A DNA stretch of 64,000 bases from Actinobacillus sp. (GCA_020026155.1 JAHHQX010000007.1:40467-104466); one strand, 5' to 3'. Positions 45,044 to 54,996 are shown, counted from the first letter of the stretch. The notes: generated by a model not told the origin, from the sequence alone. Numbers and translations are program-made.

Positions 45044-46162
45044 TTATTGATATTTTGCCCAAAACTCACCAGTCAAACTAATTGGCATAAATTCAGTATA
45101 GAACTGTTGGTAAGTTTTTTGTAAATCCACATCCGCAAATTGTTGTGGGTGGAACCATTTAGCAAAGGCTAAGATTGCCATGAAATGGTACGGGCTATTA
45201 TAAAATTGATGATAAATCGCATAGAAATGCTTGTCTTTAATTGCTTTTAATGATGACCAACCATCACGATTTGCAAGATATTGCATTTCTTGTTGAATTT
45301 CAGCCGGTTTTGCAAAGTAACCTAATGTAATTGGTGTACTACCTTTGTACGCTGCTTTCCAGTTAGCCCCTGTTGCAATAATATAGTCAAATGGTTCACT
45401 GAAAATCACTTCTGGGTTTACTTTAAATTTCAGGTTAGTTGATTTTGTTGAGCCCCAGTTACGACCACCAGCATAATCAACAAAACGACCAAAGTTTTTA
45501 TTACCATACGTCGTGCAACATTCATCACCATCTAAGCCTGCCGCATTTTCAATAAACACTAATGGGCGATCTTTCTCTGGAATTTTCGCTACGCGATCTT
45601 TCACCATGTTCATTTGTTTTTGGTAATATTGGATAAATTTTTCAGCTTTTGCTTGCTGATTAACCACTTCACCTAAAATACGCATACTTGGTACGGTATC
45701 TTCAAGTGGTTTTTGACGGAAATCGACGAATACCGTTGGAATACCAACACGTGCAAGTTTATCAATTAAACCGCTTTCTTGTGCTTTTAATAAATTACCT
45801 ACGTTTAATAAGTAAACATCTGGTTTCATACTAATGATGGTTTCTAAATTCACATCACTGCTGTATGGATTTCCGAGATCAGGAATGTTCTTAATATCAG
45901 GGAATTTTGCGAGTAGCTTTTTATAAGTATCAGGATCGTTTTTAATAAGATCAGTTCGCCATGCGACTACACCTTTTAATGGATTTGGTTCTAGCATTGA
46001 AAGCGCATACACCATACGCCCTTCACCTAAAACCATGGTTTTTACATGATCTGGAATATCTACTTTACGACCCGCGATATCAGTAATTTGTTTAGCCATT
46101 GTACTTGCACTTACAGAAAGTAAGGTTGCGGCTAAAAGGAATTTTTTTAAACTAAATTTCAC
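45044..46162 (-). CDS. Periplasmic iron-chelate-type binding protein
   Basis: 372 residues with a signal peptide ending near STMA-KQIT (about residue 23). The mature protein is a two-lobe FepB/FecB-type binding protein (ITDIAGRKVDIPDHVKTMVL, ETIISMKPDVYLLN, NPEVIFSEPFDYIIATG). A vicinal cysteine pair occurs in DGDECCTTYG near the middle, unusual for siderophore binders. The Fur box just upstream points to iron or haem; the exact ligand is unknown. It heads the three-gene operon. Confidence 0.87.
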   Translation of the reverse strand: MKFSLKKFLLAATLLSVSASTMAKQITDIAGRKVDIPDHVKTMVLGEGRMVYALSMLEPNPLKGVVAWRTDLIKNDPDTYKKLLAKFPDIKNIPDLGNPYSSDVNLETIISMKPDVYLLNVGNLLKAQESGLIDKLARVGIPTVFVDFRQKPLEDTVPSMRILGEVVNQQAKAEKFIQYYQKQMNMVKDRVAKIPEKDRPLVFIENAAGLDGDECCTTYGNKNFGRFVDYAGGRNWGSTKSTNLKFKVNPEVIFSEPFDYIIATGANWKAAYKGSTPITLGYFAKPAEIQQEMQYLANRDGWSSLKAIKDKHFYAIYHQFYNSPYHFMAILAFAKWFHPQQFADVDLQKTYQQFYTEFMPISLTGEFWAKYQ

Positions 46163-46203
46163 AACTATTCATCCCTAAAAAAATAAAGTGGCGAAATTTT
46201 ATT

Positions 46204-46222
46204 TTAAATGAGAATTATTGTC
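46204..46222 (-). promoter_or_regulatory. Fur box upstream of the iron-type ABC operon
   Basis: TTAAATGAGAATTATTGTC matches the 19-bp Fur consensus GATAATGATAATCATTATC at 13 positions, including the central AATGA-AAT-ATT-TC pattern. It is 42 bp before the binding-protein start, where a repressor would block the promoter. Confidence 0.75.
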
Positions 46223-46250
46223 AATATTGTTTAAATCAAGTATTTCGCAT

Positions 46251-46280
46251 AAAAAAACTGCAACCTAAGTTGCAGTTTTC
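46251..46280 (-). terminator. Terminator after zipA
   Basis: AAAACTGCAAC pairs with GTTGCAGTTTT around a 4-nt loop. On the minus strand it ends in seven T residues, 17 bp after the zipA stop. Confidence 0.88.
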
Positions 46281-46296
46281 TTTAATATTTTTCCTT

Positions 46297-47424
46297 TTAA
46301 AATACGCGAGATAAATATTCTTGTTCCACATCAAACGTAAATGGCTCTTGTTTATCGCTTAATAAATAACCGTTTAAGTCCTTCGCTAGCGCTTTCGCAG
46401 AATTAATCATAAAGCGTAAATTCGTGCGTGCTGATCCATATTTAACTGGAGTTTCCATAAAGATCGCCACACCAAAGGTTCGCATACTTTCCATATTTTC
46501 TGGATTAAACTCACCTGGACCATCTAAATTAGCAAGGCTAAATAATACTGGGCTATGGCAGTTAAACTCACTGTGGCGGTGGAAAATAGATTGTGCGCCA
46601 AATAAAAAGCCCTCTTTATCCAATGCCTGATGTAAATCACTTCCTTTAAAGCAACTATTATCTGGTGCTACAACATAAAGCATAATGACATTACTCGTAT
46701 CCGGTTGAGGCTCTTCTGCTGGTACCTCTACCGCTTTTTCTTCCACAACAGGGAGAGATTCCTCTGCTACATTCGTAGGAGGTAATTCATCAGTAAGATC
46801 ATTTTGTGCTTGTGCCCCATTCTCTACGTCATCTACCGAATCTTGTGGTAATTTATTTTCTACCGCAACCTCAGGCAATGTATCAAGTGCTCCCGCCGAA
46901 GACGCTTCTGTTTCATCAAAATCTGAACTCTTCGGCATTGCTGGCATTTCAATATCTTTCGGCTTTTCTTTTTTCTTAGTTTGAACAGATGATTCACGTA
47001 CGTTGACAGAACTTTCTGTTGTTTCATTTACCGATTTATTATTCTTTTCCGCATCGTCACGTGATGGTTTATCACGTAAACTAATCGTAATATGACTTAA
47101 ATCCGCATTTAATTCTGCATTATCTGCTTTGTTATCCACGCGCTCATCAGTCATGCTTGTTTTTTCTTTTTTATCTGCTTTCCGAACACTACCAGAAACA
47201 GATTTTCCTTTATCCTTTCCATTTTCGGACACAGTGTCAGCATCAGGCGCCATGTCTTCACTAGAATCATCACCTGGTAGATCTACATTATCTGTAGCGG
47301 CTTTCATTGGATCTTCATTATCAAAAACTTTTGACTTATTTTGACGATTTAGCCAAATACCATGAATAACTAAAATAACAACGGCGATAGCGCCTAAAAT
47401 AATCAGAATCGTATTTAAATCCAT
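46297..47424 (-). CDS. zipA: ZipA, FtsZ membrane anchor
   Basis: 375 residues. One N-terminal transmembrane helix (residues 5-25, TILIILGAIAVVILVIHGIW), a long charged, low-complexity linker (about 30-230) and the C-terminal FtsZ-binding domain (NVIMLYVVAPDNSCFKGSDL to the end). It tethers FtsZ to the membrane at the division site. It is divergent from cysZ, as in E. coli and Haemophilus. Confidence 0.94.
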   Translation of the reverse strand: MDLNTILIILGAIAVVILVIHGIWLNRQNKSKVFDNEDPMKAATDNVDLPGDDSSEDMAPDADTVSENGKDKGKSVSGSVRKADKKEKTSMTDERVDNKADNAELNADLSHITISLRDKPSRDDAEKNNKSVNETTESSVNVRESSVQTKKKEKPKDIEMPAMPKSSDFDETEASSAGALDTLPEVAVENKLPQDSVDDVENGAQAQNDLTDELPPTNVAEESLPVVEEKAVEVPAEEPQPDTSNVIMLYVVAPDNSCFKGSDLHQALDKEGFLFGAQSIFHRHSEFNCHSPVLFSLANLDGPGEFNPENMESMRTFGVAIFMETPVKYGSARTNLRFMINSAKALAKDLNGYLLSDKQEPFTFDVEQEYLSRVF

Positions 47425-47605
47425 TATAAACTCCCACGAAGTTTGCTTGTCTTAGTTTTGCAAACAAAATGATATTAAGCTTACCATATTTTCAAACGGT
47501 TATCATAAGCAAAAGCCATTTTTTGATGATAACTTACCCTATAAAAAGCTCTATAATGTAACAAAATGTGATATTTTGCATATTAATTTTTATAAAGGAA
47601 AAATT

Positions 47606-48382
47606 ATGTCTATTTTACAAGAATTATTAGAGGGTGTTCATTACTTCCGAACAGGTTGGAATTTAATATCTCGTAAGGGCTTACGTCGATTCGTCGTCGT
47701 TCCCGTTTTACTCAATATCTTATTTTTAATGGGATTGTTTTGGATCTTCATCACTCAAATTGATCATCAAATTGATGCCATTATGACCTTACTTCCTCAT
47801 TGGTTAAGTTGGGTAAGTCATATTCTCGTATTTTTTGCCGTAGCCATTATTTTATTAGTCTATTATTTTATATTTAATAGCCTATCTGGGTTTATTGCAG
47901 CCCCTTTTAATGGTCTACTTTCAGAAAAAGTAGAAGAAATGCTTACGGGTGAAACGGCAAATGATGATAGTTTGATGGATATGATCAAAGATCTTCCTCG
48001 CACATTTAAACGGGAATGGTTAAAAATTTGGTACAGTTTGCCACGTATTATTATTCTTTTTATTCTAGGATTTGTACCCTTTATCGGACAATTTATTATT
48101 CCTGTCATTATTTTCGTGTTTACAGCATGGTCTCAAACTATCCAATATTGTGACTATCCATTTGATAACCATAAAATTCCTTTTTTAACCATGAAAAATG
48201 CGTTGAAAAAGAAACCTTATGCTAACTTTAGCTTTGGGGTATTAGTGATGATTTGTACTTTCATTCCATTCATTAACTTTGTGATTATCCCTGTTGCAAT
48301 TTGTGGTGCCACTGCTATGTGGGTCGATAATTATAGACAACATTTTATTGCAAATAAGAGTACAGAAGTTGTTGAAAAGTAA
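47606..48382 (+). CDS. cysZ: CysZ, sulphate transporter
   Basis: 258 residues from the ATG at 47606 (AAAGGA upstream), not the ATG at 47576, since homologues begin like MSILQELLEGVHYFRTGWNLI. Four or more hydrophobic segments and the EI24/CysZ motifs (GLRRFVVVPVLLN, SLSGFIAAPFNGLLSEKVE). CysZ imports sulphate for cysteine synthesis; cysK is 11 kb away. Confidence 0.92.
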   Translation: MSILQELLEGVHYFRTGWNLISRKGLRRFVVVPVLLNILFLMGLFWIFITQIDHQIDAIMTLLPHWLSWVSHILVFFAVAIILLVYYFIFNSLSGFIAAPFNGLLSEKVEEMLTGETANDDSLMDMIKDLPRTFKREWLKIWYSLPRIIILFILGFVPFIGQFIIPVIIFVFTAWSQTIQYCDYPFDNHKIPFLTMKNALKKKPYANFSFGVLVMICTFIPFINFVIIPVAICGATAMWVDNYRQHFIANKSTEVVEK

Positions 48383-48420
48383 AACTATTTCCGTATTAAT
48401 AATGACCGAACATCAATAAT

Positions 48421-48448
48421 ACGCCCCCATTTTCGATAAATTTTATGC
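48421..48448 (+). repeat. Dispersed ACGCCCC element, copy 9
   Basis: ACGCCCCCATTTTCGA then TAAATTTTATG, 38 bp after the cysZ stop, sense orientation, directly before the terminator at 48451. Confidence 0.75.
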
Positions 48449-48450
48449 AA

Positions 48451-48480
48451 AAAAAATCCTACCGCTTGGTAGGATTTTTT
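48451..48480. terminator. Bidirectional terminator between cysZ and atpC
   Basis: AAAAAATCCTACC pairs perfectly with GGTAGGATTTTTT around a 4-nt loop, between convergent genes; it ends both cysZ and the atp operon. Confidence 0.92.
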
Positions 48481-48494
48481 ATTTAACTGCGTAA

Positions 48495-48914
48495 TTAGTA
48501 TTTACGTACTTTTTCCGCTAATTCGTAAGCACGTAGTTTCGCAATTTCTTGAGCAAGACGAAGAATCATCATATCGTAGTTTTCATCATTTTTCGCAACA
48601 ATATTTTCTTCTGCTTTACGTTTTGCTTCTAAAATACGTTCACGATCTAATTCTTCACCACGAATAGCCACATCTGCTAAAACAATAACAGCATGTGGTT
48701 GCACTTCCAAGAAACCACCAGATACATAAATGACCTGATGCGTGCCATCTTCCAAAGTGAAATTCACGATCCCAGGTTTAATTGCGGTTAAAAGTGGAAC
48801 GTGTCCCGGTAAAATACCGAGTTCCCCTTCGGAACCTGTCGCCTGAAGTGATTTTACTTCACCTTCAAAAATGCTTTTTTCTGCACTTACGATGGTTAAT
48901 TTTAATGTTGCCAT
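48495..48914 (-). CDS. atpC: ATP synthase epsilon subunit
   Basis: 139 residues from the ATG at 48914 (AAGGAG before it). The N-terminal beta sandwich (TLKLTIVSAEKSIFEGEVKSL, GELGILPGHVPLLTAIKPG) is followed by the C-terminal helices. It couples the rotor to F1 and inhibits ATP hydrolysis. Last gene of the atp operon. Confidence 0.96.
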   Translation of the reverse strand: MATLKLTIVSAEKSIFEGEVKSLQATGSEGELGILPGHVPLLTAIKPGIVNFTLEDGTHQVIYVSGGFLEVQPHAVIVLADVAIRGEELDRERILEAKRKAEENIVAKNDENYDMMILRLAQEIAKLRAYELAEKVRKY

Positions 48915-48951
48915 TTTTTTCTCCTTCAAGTTTTAATCAATCTTGAAGTGA

Positions 48952-50325
48952 TTACATTTTTTTGGCTTTTTCTAGCACTTCGTCAATTGAACCAACCATA
49001 TAGAATGCTTGTTCTGGAATATGGTCATATTCACCATCTAAGATGCCTTTAAAGCCACGAATGGTATCTTTTAATGAAACATATTTACCTGGAGAACCTG
49101 TAAACACTTCTGCAACGAAGAATGGTTGTGATAAGAAGCGTTCTACTTTACGTGCACGCGCTACCACTAATTTATCTTCTTCAGAAAGTTCATCCATACC
49201 AAGAATCGCAATGATATCTTTCAATTCTTTATAACGTTGTAAAATACCTTGAACGCCACGTGCTACATCATAATGTTCTTGACCAACAACTAATGGATCA
49301 AGTTGACGAGAAGTAGAATCAAGTGGATCCACCGCAGGATAGATACCTAAAGACGCGATCTGACGACTTAATACAACAGTTGAGTCTAAGTGAGCAAAGG
49401 TTGTTGCCGGAGATGGGTCAGTTAAGTCATCCGCAGGTACGTATACCGCTTGTACAGAGGTGATAGAACCTGTTTTAGTTGAAGTAATACGTTCTTGAAG
49501 GGCACCCATTTCTTCTGCAAGTGTTGGTTGGTAACCTACTGCAGATGGCATACGACCTAAAAGTGCTGATACTTCAGTACCTGCTAAGGTATAACGGTAG
49601 ATGTTATCTACGAAGAATAACACGTCACGACCTTCGTCACGGAATTTTTCAGCCATTGTTAAGCCAGTTAAAGCAACACGTAGACGGTTACCTGGTGGCT
49701 CATTCATTTGACCATAAACCAGTGATACTTTGTCTAATACTTTAGAATCTGTCATTTCGTGGTAGAAGTCATTACCTTCACGAGTACGTTCCCCTACCCC
49801 TGCGAATACAGAGTAACCAGAGTGTTCAATCGCGATATTACGGATTAATTCCATCATATTTACGGTTTTACCAACACCCGCACCACCGAATAAACCTACT
49901 TTACCCCCTTTTGCAAATGGGCAAATTAAGTCGATAACTTTGATACCAGTTTCAAGAAGTTCTGTACTATTTGCTTGATCTTCATAACTTGGTGCCGCAC
50001 GGTGAATTGACCATTCTTCTTCCGCACCAATTGGACCTTTGTTATCAATCGGTTGACCTAGAACGTTCATAATACGTCCTAAGGTTTTTGTTCCCACTGG
50101 AACTGAAATTGGATGTCCTAAGTTTTCAACAGACAATCCACGTTTTAAACCATCAGATGTACCCATTGCAATACAACGTACTGCACCGCCACCTAATTGT
50201 TGTTCTACTTCAAGTATAAGCCCTGTTTCTACTTTAAGAGCATCAAATACTTTTGGTACTGCATCTTGGGGAAACTCAACGTCAATAACCGCACCAATGA
50301 TTTGTACAATTTTACCAGTTGCCAT
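48952..50325 (-). CDS. atpD: ATP synthase beta subunit
   Basis: 457 residues from the ATG at 50325; AGAGGA is correctly placed for it and abuts the ATG two codons upstream. Walker A GGAGVGKT, DELSEED loop as MDELSEED, Walker B DVLFFVDNIYRY. Catalytic subunit of F1. It contains one ACAAGCGGT-type core on the minus strand (49445-49453), probably by chance. Confidence 0.97.
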   Translation of the reverse strand: MATGKIVQIIGAVIDVEFPQDAVPKVFDALKVETGLILEVEQQLGGGAVRCIAMGTSDGLKRGLSVENLGHPISVPVGTKTLGRIMNVLGQPIDNKGPIGAEEEWSIHRAAPSYEDQANSTELLETGIKVIDLICPFAKGGKVGLFGGAGVGKTVNMMELIRNIAIEHSGYSVFAGVGERTREGNDFYHEMTDSKVLDKVSLVYGQMNEPPGNRLRVALTGLTMAEKFRDEGRDVLFFVDNIYRYTLAGTEVSALLGRMPSAVGYQPTLAEEMGALQERITSTKTGSITSVQAVYVPADDLTDPSPATTFAHLDSTVVLSRQIASLGIYPAVDPLDSTSRQLDPLVVGQEHYDVARGVQGILQRYKELKDIIAILGMDELSEEDKLVVARARKVERFLSQPFFVAEVFTGSPGKYVSLKDTIRGFKGILDGEYDHIPEQAFYMVGSIDEVLEKAKKM

Positions 50326-50345
50326 TACCATTCCTCTAATTCTTA

Positions 50346-51221
50346 TTAAATTGCCGCAGCGCCTGCAACAATTTCATTTAATTCATTTGTGATACTTGTT
50401 TGACGAGCTTTGTTATACACCAGTTGCAAGTCTTTAATTAAGGTACCTGCATTATCTGTTGCCGCTTTCATCGCCACCATTCGAGCTGCCTGTTCAGACG
50501 CCACATTTTCTACCACAGCTTGATACACTTGAGATTCCAAGTAACGAACGAGTAATTTATCAAGTAACTCTTTCGCATCGGGTTCATAAATGTAATCCCA
50601 AACGGTTTTCGTTTCTGCTGCTTTTTCTTCATCCTGCATTAATTGTGATGAAGGAATAAGTTTATCTAAGCAAGGTTTTTGTGACATTGTGTTAATAAAC
50701 TTGTTATAAACAATATATACAGCATCTAACTTACCATCTCGGTAGGCATCAAACATTTGGTTAGCCACCCCGATCAGCTCTTCGACTGTCGGCGCATCAC
50801 CTAATCCTGTTTGCTGAACTTCAATATTCAGACCAAGTGATTGGAAAAAACCTACCCCTTTTGAACCAATAATACCAAGTGAAACCTCAGCATTTTTTTC
50901 TTTTAGGGATTTAATTTCTTCCAATACGGTTTTGAATAAGTTGATATTTAGCCCACCACACAGACCACGATCTGTTGAGATAACTAAGATACCAACTTTT
51001 TTAACTTCACGTTCAACTAAGAAAGGATGTTTATATTCTGCATTGGCTTTAGAAATATGGCTAATAACTCGACGTATCGCATCAGAATACGGGCGTGAAG
51101 CAGACATGCGTTCTTGCGTTTTACGCATTTTAGATGCTGCCACCATTTCCATTGCTTTAGTAATTTTTTGCGTACTTTGTACACTGGAAATTTTTGTTCG
51201 TATTTCTTTTGCACCAGCCAT
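50346..51221 (-). CDS. atpG: ATP synthase gamma subunit
   Basis: 291 residues, close to the 287 of E. coli. The N-terminal helix MAGAKEIRTKISSVQSTQKI and the C-terminal helix ending LNEIVAGAAAI form the rotating shaft; STDRGLCGGLN lies in the globular part. Between atpA and atpD as usual. Confidence 0.96.
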   Translation of the reverse strand: MAGAKEIRTKISSVQSTQKITKAMEMVAASKMRKTQERMSASRPYSDAIRRVISHISKANAEYKHPFLVEREVKKVGILVISTDRGLCGGLNINLFKTVLEEIKSLKEKNAEVSLGIIGSKGVGFFQSLGLNIEVQQTGLGDAPTVEELIGVANQMFDAYRDGKLDAVYIVYNKFINTMSQKPCLDKLIPSSQLMQDEEKAAETKTVWDYIYEPDAKELLDKLLVRYLESQVYQAVVENVASEQAARMVAMKAATDNAGTLIKDLQLVYNKARQTSITNELNEIVAGAAAI

Positions 51222-51233
51222 TTTATTTCTCCA

Positions 51234-52775
51234 TTACCATGAACTATTGGCTTTGAAATTATCTAAAATTTCTTTCAACTTCGCTTGAATATCTTCATTG
51301 TAGTTGCCAGTTTTAGTTAATTCCGCCATAAATTCTGCGTAATTATTTCTCGCGTAATCTAAAAGTGCTGAGTCGAAAGCACCGATTCGGTCTAGCTCAA
51401 CATCATCTAAATAACCAAATTCAACCGCATAAAGTTCTAATGCTTGTTCAGCAACGCTTAACGGTGAATATTGTTTTTGTTTTAGAAGTTCTGTTACTTT
51501 TTGACCATGAGAAAGCTGTTTACGAGTCGCTGCATCAAGATCAGAAGCAAATTGAGCAAACGCTGCTAATTCACGATACTGAGCAAGAGCAGTACGAATA
51601 CCACCAGCTAATTTTTTCATAATCTTAGTTTGAGCAGCACCACCAACACGAGATACAGAGATACCTGGGTTTACCGCAGGGCGAATACCTGCATTAAACA
51701 AGTTAGTTTCTAGGAAAATCTGACCATCGGTAATTGAAATCACGTTTGTAGGTACGAACGCAGATACGTCCCCTGCCTGTGTTTCAATGATTGGTAAAGC
51801 GGTTAAAGAACCTGTTTTACCTTTTACTTCACCATGAGTGAAACGTTCAACATAGTCAACGTTTACACGTGCTGCACGTTCAAGTAAACGTGAGTGAAGA
51901 TAGAATACATCCCCTGGGAATGCTTCACGACCAGGTGGACGACGTAATAAAAGTGAAATTTGACGATATGCAACCGCTTGTTTAGATAAATCATCATAAA
52001 CGATTAATGCATCTTCACCACGATCACGGAAATATTCACCCATTGCACAACCTGCATAAGGTGCTAAGTATTGTAATGCTGCCGCATCAGATGCAGTCGC
52101 AACAACAACAATTGTATTTTTTAATGCACCGTGTTCTTCTAATTTACGTACTACGTTTGCGATAGTTGAGGCCTTTTGACCCACTGCAACATAAATACAT
52201 TTAACACCAGAATCACGTTGGTTAATGATAGTATCAATTGCTAAAGCTGTTTTACCAGTTTGACGGTCACCGATAATCAACTCACGTTGACCACGACCAA
52301 TTGGAACCATTGAGTCTACAGCTTTATAACCAGTTTGTAATGGTTGATCAACAGATTGGCGATCAATTACACCTGGTGCAATTACTTCAACTGGTGAATA
52401 GCCATCATGATCAACTTCACCTTTACCATCGATTGGTTCACCAAGAGTATTAACTACACGACCTAATAAGCCTGGACCAACTGGTACTTCTAAAATACGA
52501 CCCGTACACTTAACTTCCATGCCTTCTGCTAAATCAGTGTAAGGACCCATTACTACCGCCCCTACAGCATCGCGTTCTAGGTTAAGTGCCATTGCATAGC
52601 GTCCAGTTGGTAATGCAATCATTTCCCCTTGCATTACATCACTTAAACCATGAATACGAATAATGCCGTCGCATACAGATAAAATTTTACCTGTATTTTG
52701 AGCTTCGCTTACGACCTTAAAGTTCGCAATGCGTTTTTTTATCAAATCACTAATTTCAGTTGAATTTAGTTGCAT
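51234..52775 (-). CDS. atpA: ATP synthase alpha subunit
   Basis: 513 residues, the E. coli length. The nucleotide-binding motif is GDRQTGKTAL, with PRNNYAEF-like end replaced by LDYARNNYAEFMAEL. Non-catalytic nucleotide-binding subunit of F1; it forms the hexamer with beta. 12 bp downstream of atpH. Confidence 0.97.
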   Translation of the reverse strand: MQLNSTEISDLIKKRIANFKVVSEAQNTGKILSVCDGIIRIHGLSDVMQGEMIALPTGRYAMALNLERDAVGAVVMGPYTDLAEGMEVKCTGRILEVPVGPGLLGRVVNTLGEPIDGKGEVDHDGYSPVEVIAPGVIDRQSVDQPLQTGYKAVDSMVPIGRGQRELIIGDRQTGKTALAIDTIINQRDSGVKCIYVAVGQKASTIANVVRKLEEHGALKNTIVVVATASDAAALQYLAPYAGCAMGEYFRDRGEDALIVYDDLSKQAVAYRQISLLLRRPPGREAFPGDVFYLHSRLLERAARVNVDYVERFTHGEVKGKTGSLTALPIIETQAGDVSAFVPTNVISITDGQIFLETNLFNAGIRPAVNPGISVSRVGGAAQTKIMKKLAGGIRTALAQYRELAAFAQFASDLDAATRKQLSHGQKVTELLKQKQYSPLSVAEQALELYAVEFGYLDDVELDRIGAFDSALLDYARNNYAEFMAELTKTGNYNEDIQAKLKEILDNFKANSSW

Positions 52776-52787
52776 TTTCTATTCCTC

Positions 52788-53336
52788 TTATAATTGTAGA
52801 TCGCTAGCTAAGCGTTGAAGTTGTCCACGACTACTTCCATCAATCACCAAATCATCTGTGCGGATAATACAACCGCCAATCAAAGATTCATCGATGCTAC
52901 AATTTAAATTAATTTTTCGAGCAAGTCTTTTTTCCATTGCTGTCGCAATCTTTTGTTGCTGTTCTTCTGTTAAAGCAAACGCTGAAGTTACATAAACATC
53001 AGCAATTGAGCGATACTCTTCTACATAAGATTTATATTCTTCGTACACAGTAGGAAGAACGCTTAAACGCTCATTTTCTGCCATTAAACGAACAAGATTT
53101 TGCCCGTATTGATCTAGTTGTTCGCCACAAAGTGAAATGATTCCATCTGCAAGTGTTTCTGCCGAATTTGCACTTACCAAAAAGGATTGAATTTTCTCAT
53201 TTTGGATAAGCTGAGAAAGGAAATTAAGCATACCTTCCCATTTATCAAGAGCATTTTCATCTTTAGTAGACTCTTCTACTGCAAAATCAAATACGGCTTT
53301 AGCATAAGGGCGAGCTATTGTAGTTAAATCTGACAT
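52788..53336 (-). CDS. atpH: ATP synthase delta subunit
   Basis: 182 residues from the ATG at 53336 (GGGAGG upstream); homologues begin MSDLTTIARPYAKA. The C-terminal signature is LIGGCIIRTDDLVIDGSSRGQL. Part of the peripheral stalk linking F1 to subunit b. Confidence 0.95.
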   Translation of the reverse strand: MSDLTTIARPYAKAVFDFAVEESTKDENALDKWEGMLNFLSQLIQNEKIQSFLVSANSAETLADGIISLCGEQLDQYGQNLVRLMAENERLSVLPTVYEEYKSYVEEYRSIADVYVTSAFALTEEQQQKIATAMEKRLARKINLNCSIDESLIGGCIIRTDDLVIDGSSRGQLQRLASDLQL

Positions 53337-53349
53337 CAGCTCTTCCTCC

Positions 53350-53820
53350 CTATAATTCTGCAACTAGATTATCAATAATTTCGTTATTGGCCGCTTTATC
53401 AATAGTGTGGCCAACAATTTTTTCAGCACCAGCAATTGCTAACGAAGCAACTTGCGCACGTAATTCTTCTTGAACGCGTTTACGTTCACTTTCAACTTCT
53501 GCATAACCTTGTTTCACAATGTTCGCTTTTACAGTTTCAGCTTCTGATTTCGCTTCATCTAGAATTTCGTTACGTCGTTTATTCGCTAAGTCGATAATTT
53601 CCTGTGCTTTCAATTTTGCTTGGTTTAATTCTTGCTCAACGAATGCTTTTGTATCAGCTTGTTCTTGTTTTGCTTTTTCAGCAGAAGCCAAAGCATCAGC
53701 AATCGTGCGTTGACGTTCTTCAATAGCTTTCATAATTGGTGGCCATACGAATTTCATACAGAACCACACAAAAAGTGCAAAAGCAATCAACTGACCAATT
53801 AATGTTGCATTTATATTCAC
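53350..53820 (-). CDS. atpF: ATP synthase subunit b
   Basis: 156 residues: N-terminal transmembrane helix (NINATLIGQLIAFALFVWFCMKF), then a long charged coiled coil that forms the peripheral stalk dimer. Same length as E. coli. 59 bp after atpE. Confidence 0.96.
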   Translation of the reverse strand: MNINATLIGQLIAFALFVWFCMKFVWPPIMKAIEERQRTIADALASAEKAKQEQADTKAFVEQELNQAKLKAQEIIDLANKRRNEILDEAKSEAETVKANIVKQGYAEVESERKRVQEELRAQVASLAIAGAEKIVGHTIDKAANNEIIDNLVAEL

Positions 53821-53879
53821 AACGCCTCCTCAATAATGTCTTTTTTTATAAGTAATTACCTTTTTTAGAAAACAGACAA

Positions 53880-54134
53880 TTATTGTAATAATTCAATGAA
53901 TGGGTTTGCGAATGCGAAGTATAAGCCGATACCTACTGCAATCATTGCGATCGCATCAAGAAGACCCGCAACGATAAACATTTTAGTCATTAAAGAAGTT
54001 GCTAGTTCTGGTTGACGAGCTGCTGATTCTAAATAACGACCACCTAAGATACCGAAGCCGATCGCTGTACCTAATGCAGCGAAAGCAAGCATGATAGATG
54101 AAGCAATAATAGTTGCACCAATTACAGTTTCCAT
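53880..54134 (-). CDS. atpE: ATP synthase subunit c
   Basis: 84 residues, two membrane helices with the polar loop ARQPE. The proton-carrying carboxylate is Asp60 in GLLDAIAM. No sodium-site pattern is evident, so proton coupling is expected. Forms the rotor ring of Fo. Confidence 0.96.
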   Translation of the reverse strand: METVIGATIIASSIMLAFAALGTAIGFGILGGRYLESAARQPELATSLMTKMFIVAGLLDAIAMIAVGIGLYFAFANPFIELLQ

Positions 54135-54201
54135 AGATTTTCTCCAGTTAATATTTATGGGCTTTATGCCCCAAGGTTAATAAAAAAAGTTAATAAATAA
54201 A

Positions 54202-54996
54202 TTAATGTTCTTCCAGTTTATTATTTGCAAGACTCAAATATACGATGGTTAACATCATAAAAATAAATGCTTGTAATGTAATAACTAGAATGTGGAAAAT
54301 TGCCCATACTAAGTGCAGAGGCACACCAATCACTTGCAATGCAATATGATCAGACATGTACATCAATGCAATTAATACGAAAATAAGCTCACCCGCATAC
54401 ATGTTACCGAAAAGTCGAAGCGCTAACGATACAGGTTTTGCAATTAATGTTACACTTTCAAGTAAAAGGTTAACTGGTGCAAATGCCCAGTGATTAAAAG
54501 GATGTAAAGTATATTCTTTTACGAAGCCTTTCATACCTTTAGACTTAATTGTGTAATATAAAATTAGGAAGAAAACACAAATTGACATTGCAAAGGTTGT
54601 ATTTACATCCGCAGTTGACACAGCACGTAAGTGGTTAACACCTACTAAGTGTGCAGCTTGTGGAAGAAAATCAACCGGAATTAAGTCAATTGCATTCATG
54701 ATGAATACCCAACAGAAAATTGTTAAACCAAGTGGTGCTACGAATGTACGAACACCTTGGAAATTTTCTTTCACGATACCATCAACCCATTCCACTAATA
54801 TTTCAACCAAACATTGCATTTTTCCAGGAACGCCTGACGTCGCTCTTGATGCAACACGGTAAAAAATATAGAGGAAAAGTATTCCCGATAATACAGAGAA
54901 GAAAATAGAGTCTAAATGAATACTCCAAAATCCTTCTCCAGAAGAAAGATAGGTCAAATGGTGACCAATATACTCTGCCGTAGTTAACCCTGCCAT
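54202..54996 (-). CDS. atpB: ATP synthase subunit a
   Basis: 264 residues, five to six membrane spans. The essential arginine lies in VSLALRLFGNMYAGELI, next to the proton half-channels. Works with the c ring in Fo. 18 bp after atpI. Confidence 0.96.
   Translation of the reverse strand: MAGLTTAEYIGHHLTYLSSGEGFWSIHLDSIFFSVLSGILFLYIFYRVASRATSGVPGKMQCLVEILVEWVDGIVKENFQGVRTFVAPLGLTIFCWVFIMNAIDLIPVDFLPQAAHLVGVNHLRAVSTADVNTTFAMSICVFFLILYYTIKSKGMKGFVKEYTLHPFNHWAFAPVNLLLESVTLIAKPVSLALRLFGNMYAGELIFVLIALMYMSDHIALQVIGVPLHLVWAIFHILVITLQAFIFMMLTIVYLSLANNKLEEH

Noticed and set aside
13586..48448. ACGCCCC elements as insertion sequence ends or attachment sites
   Set aside because: No transposase gene or target duplication accompanies them; they occur singly or as close inverted pairs at gene ends.
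43522..51981. Three ACAAGCGGT (Actinobacillus-type uptake) cores at 43522, 49445 and 51973
   Set aside because: All lie in conserved coding sequence, lack clear flanking A/T tracts, and are too few to call an uptake set; could be relics.
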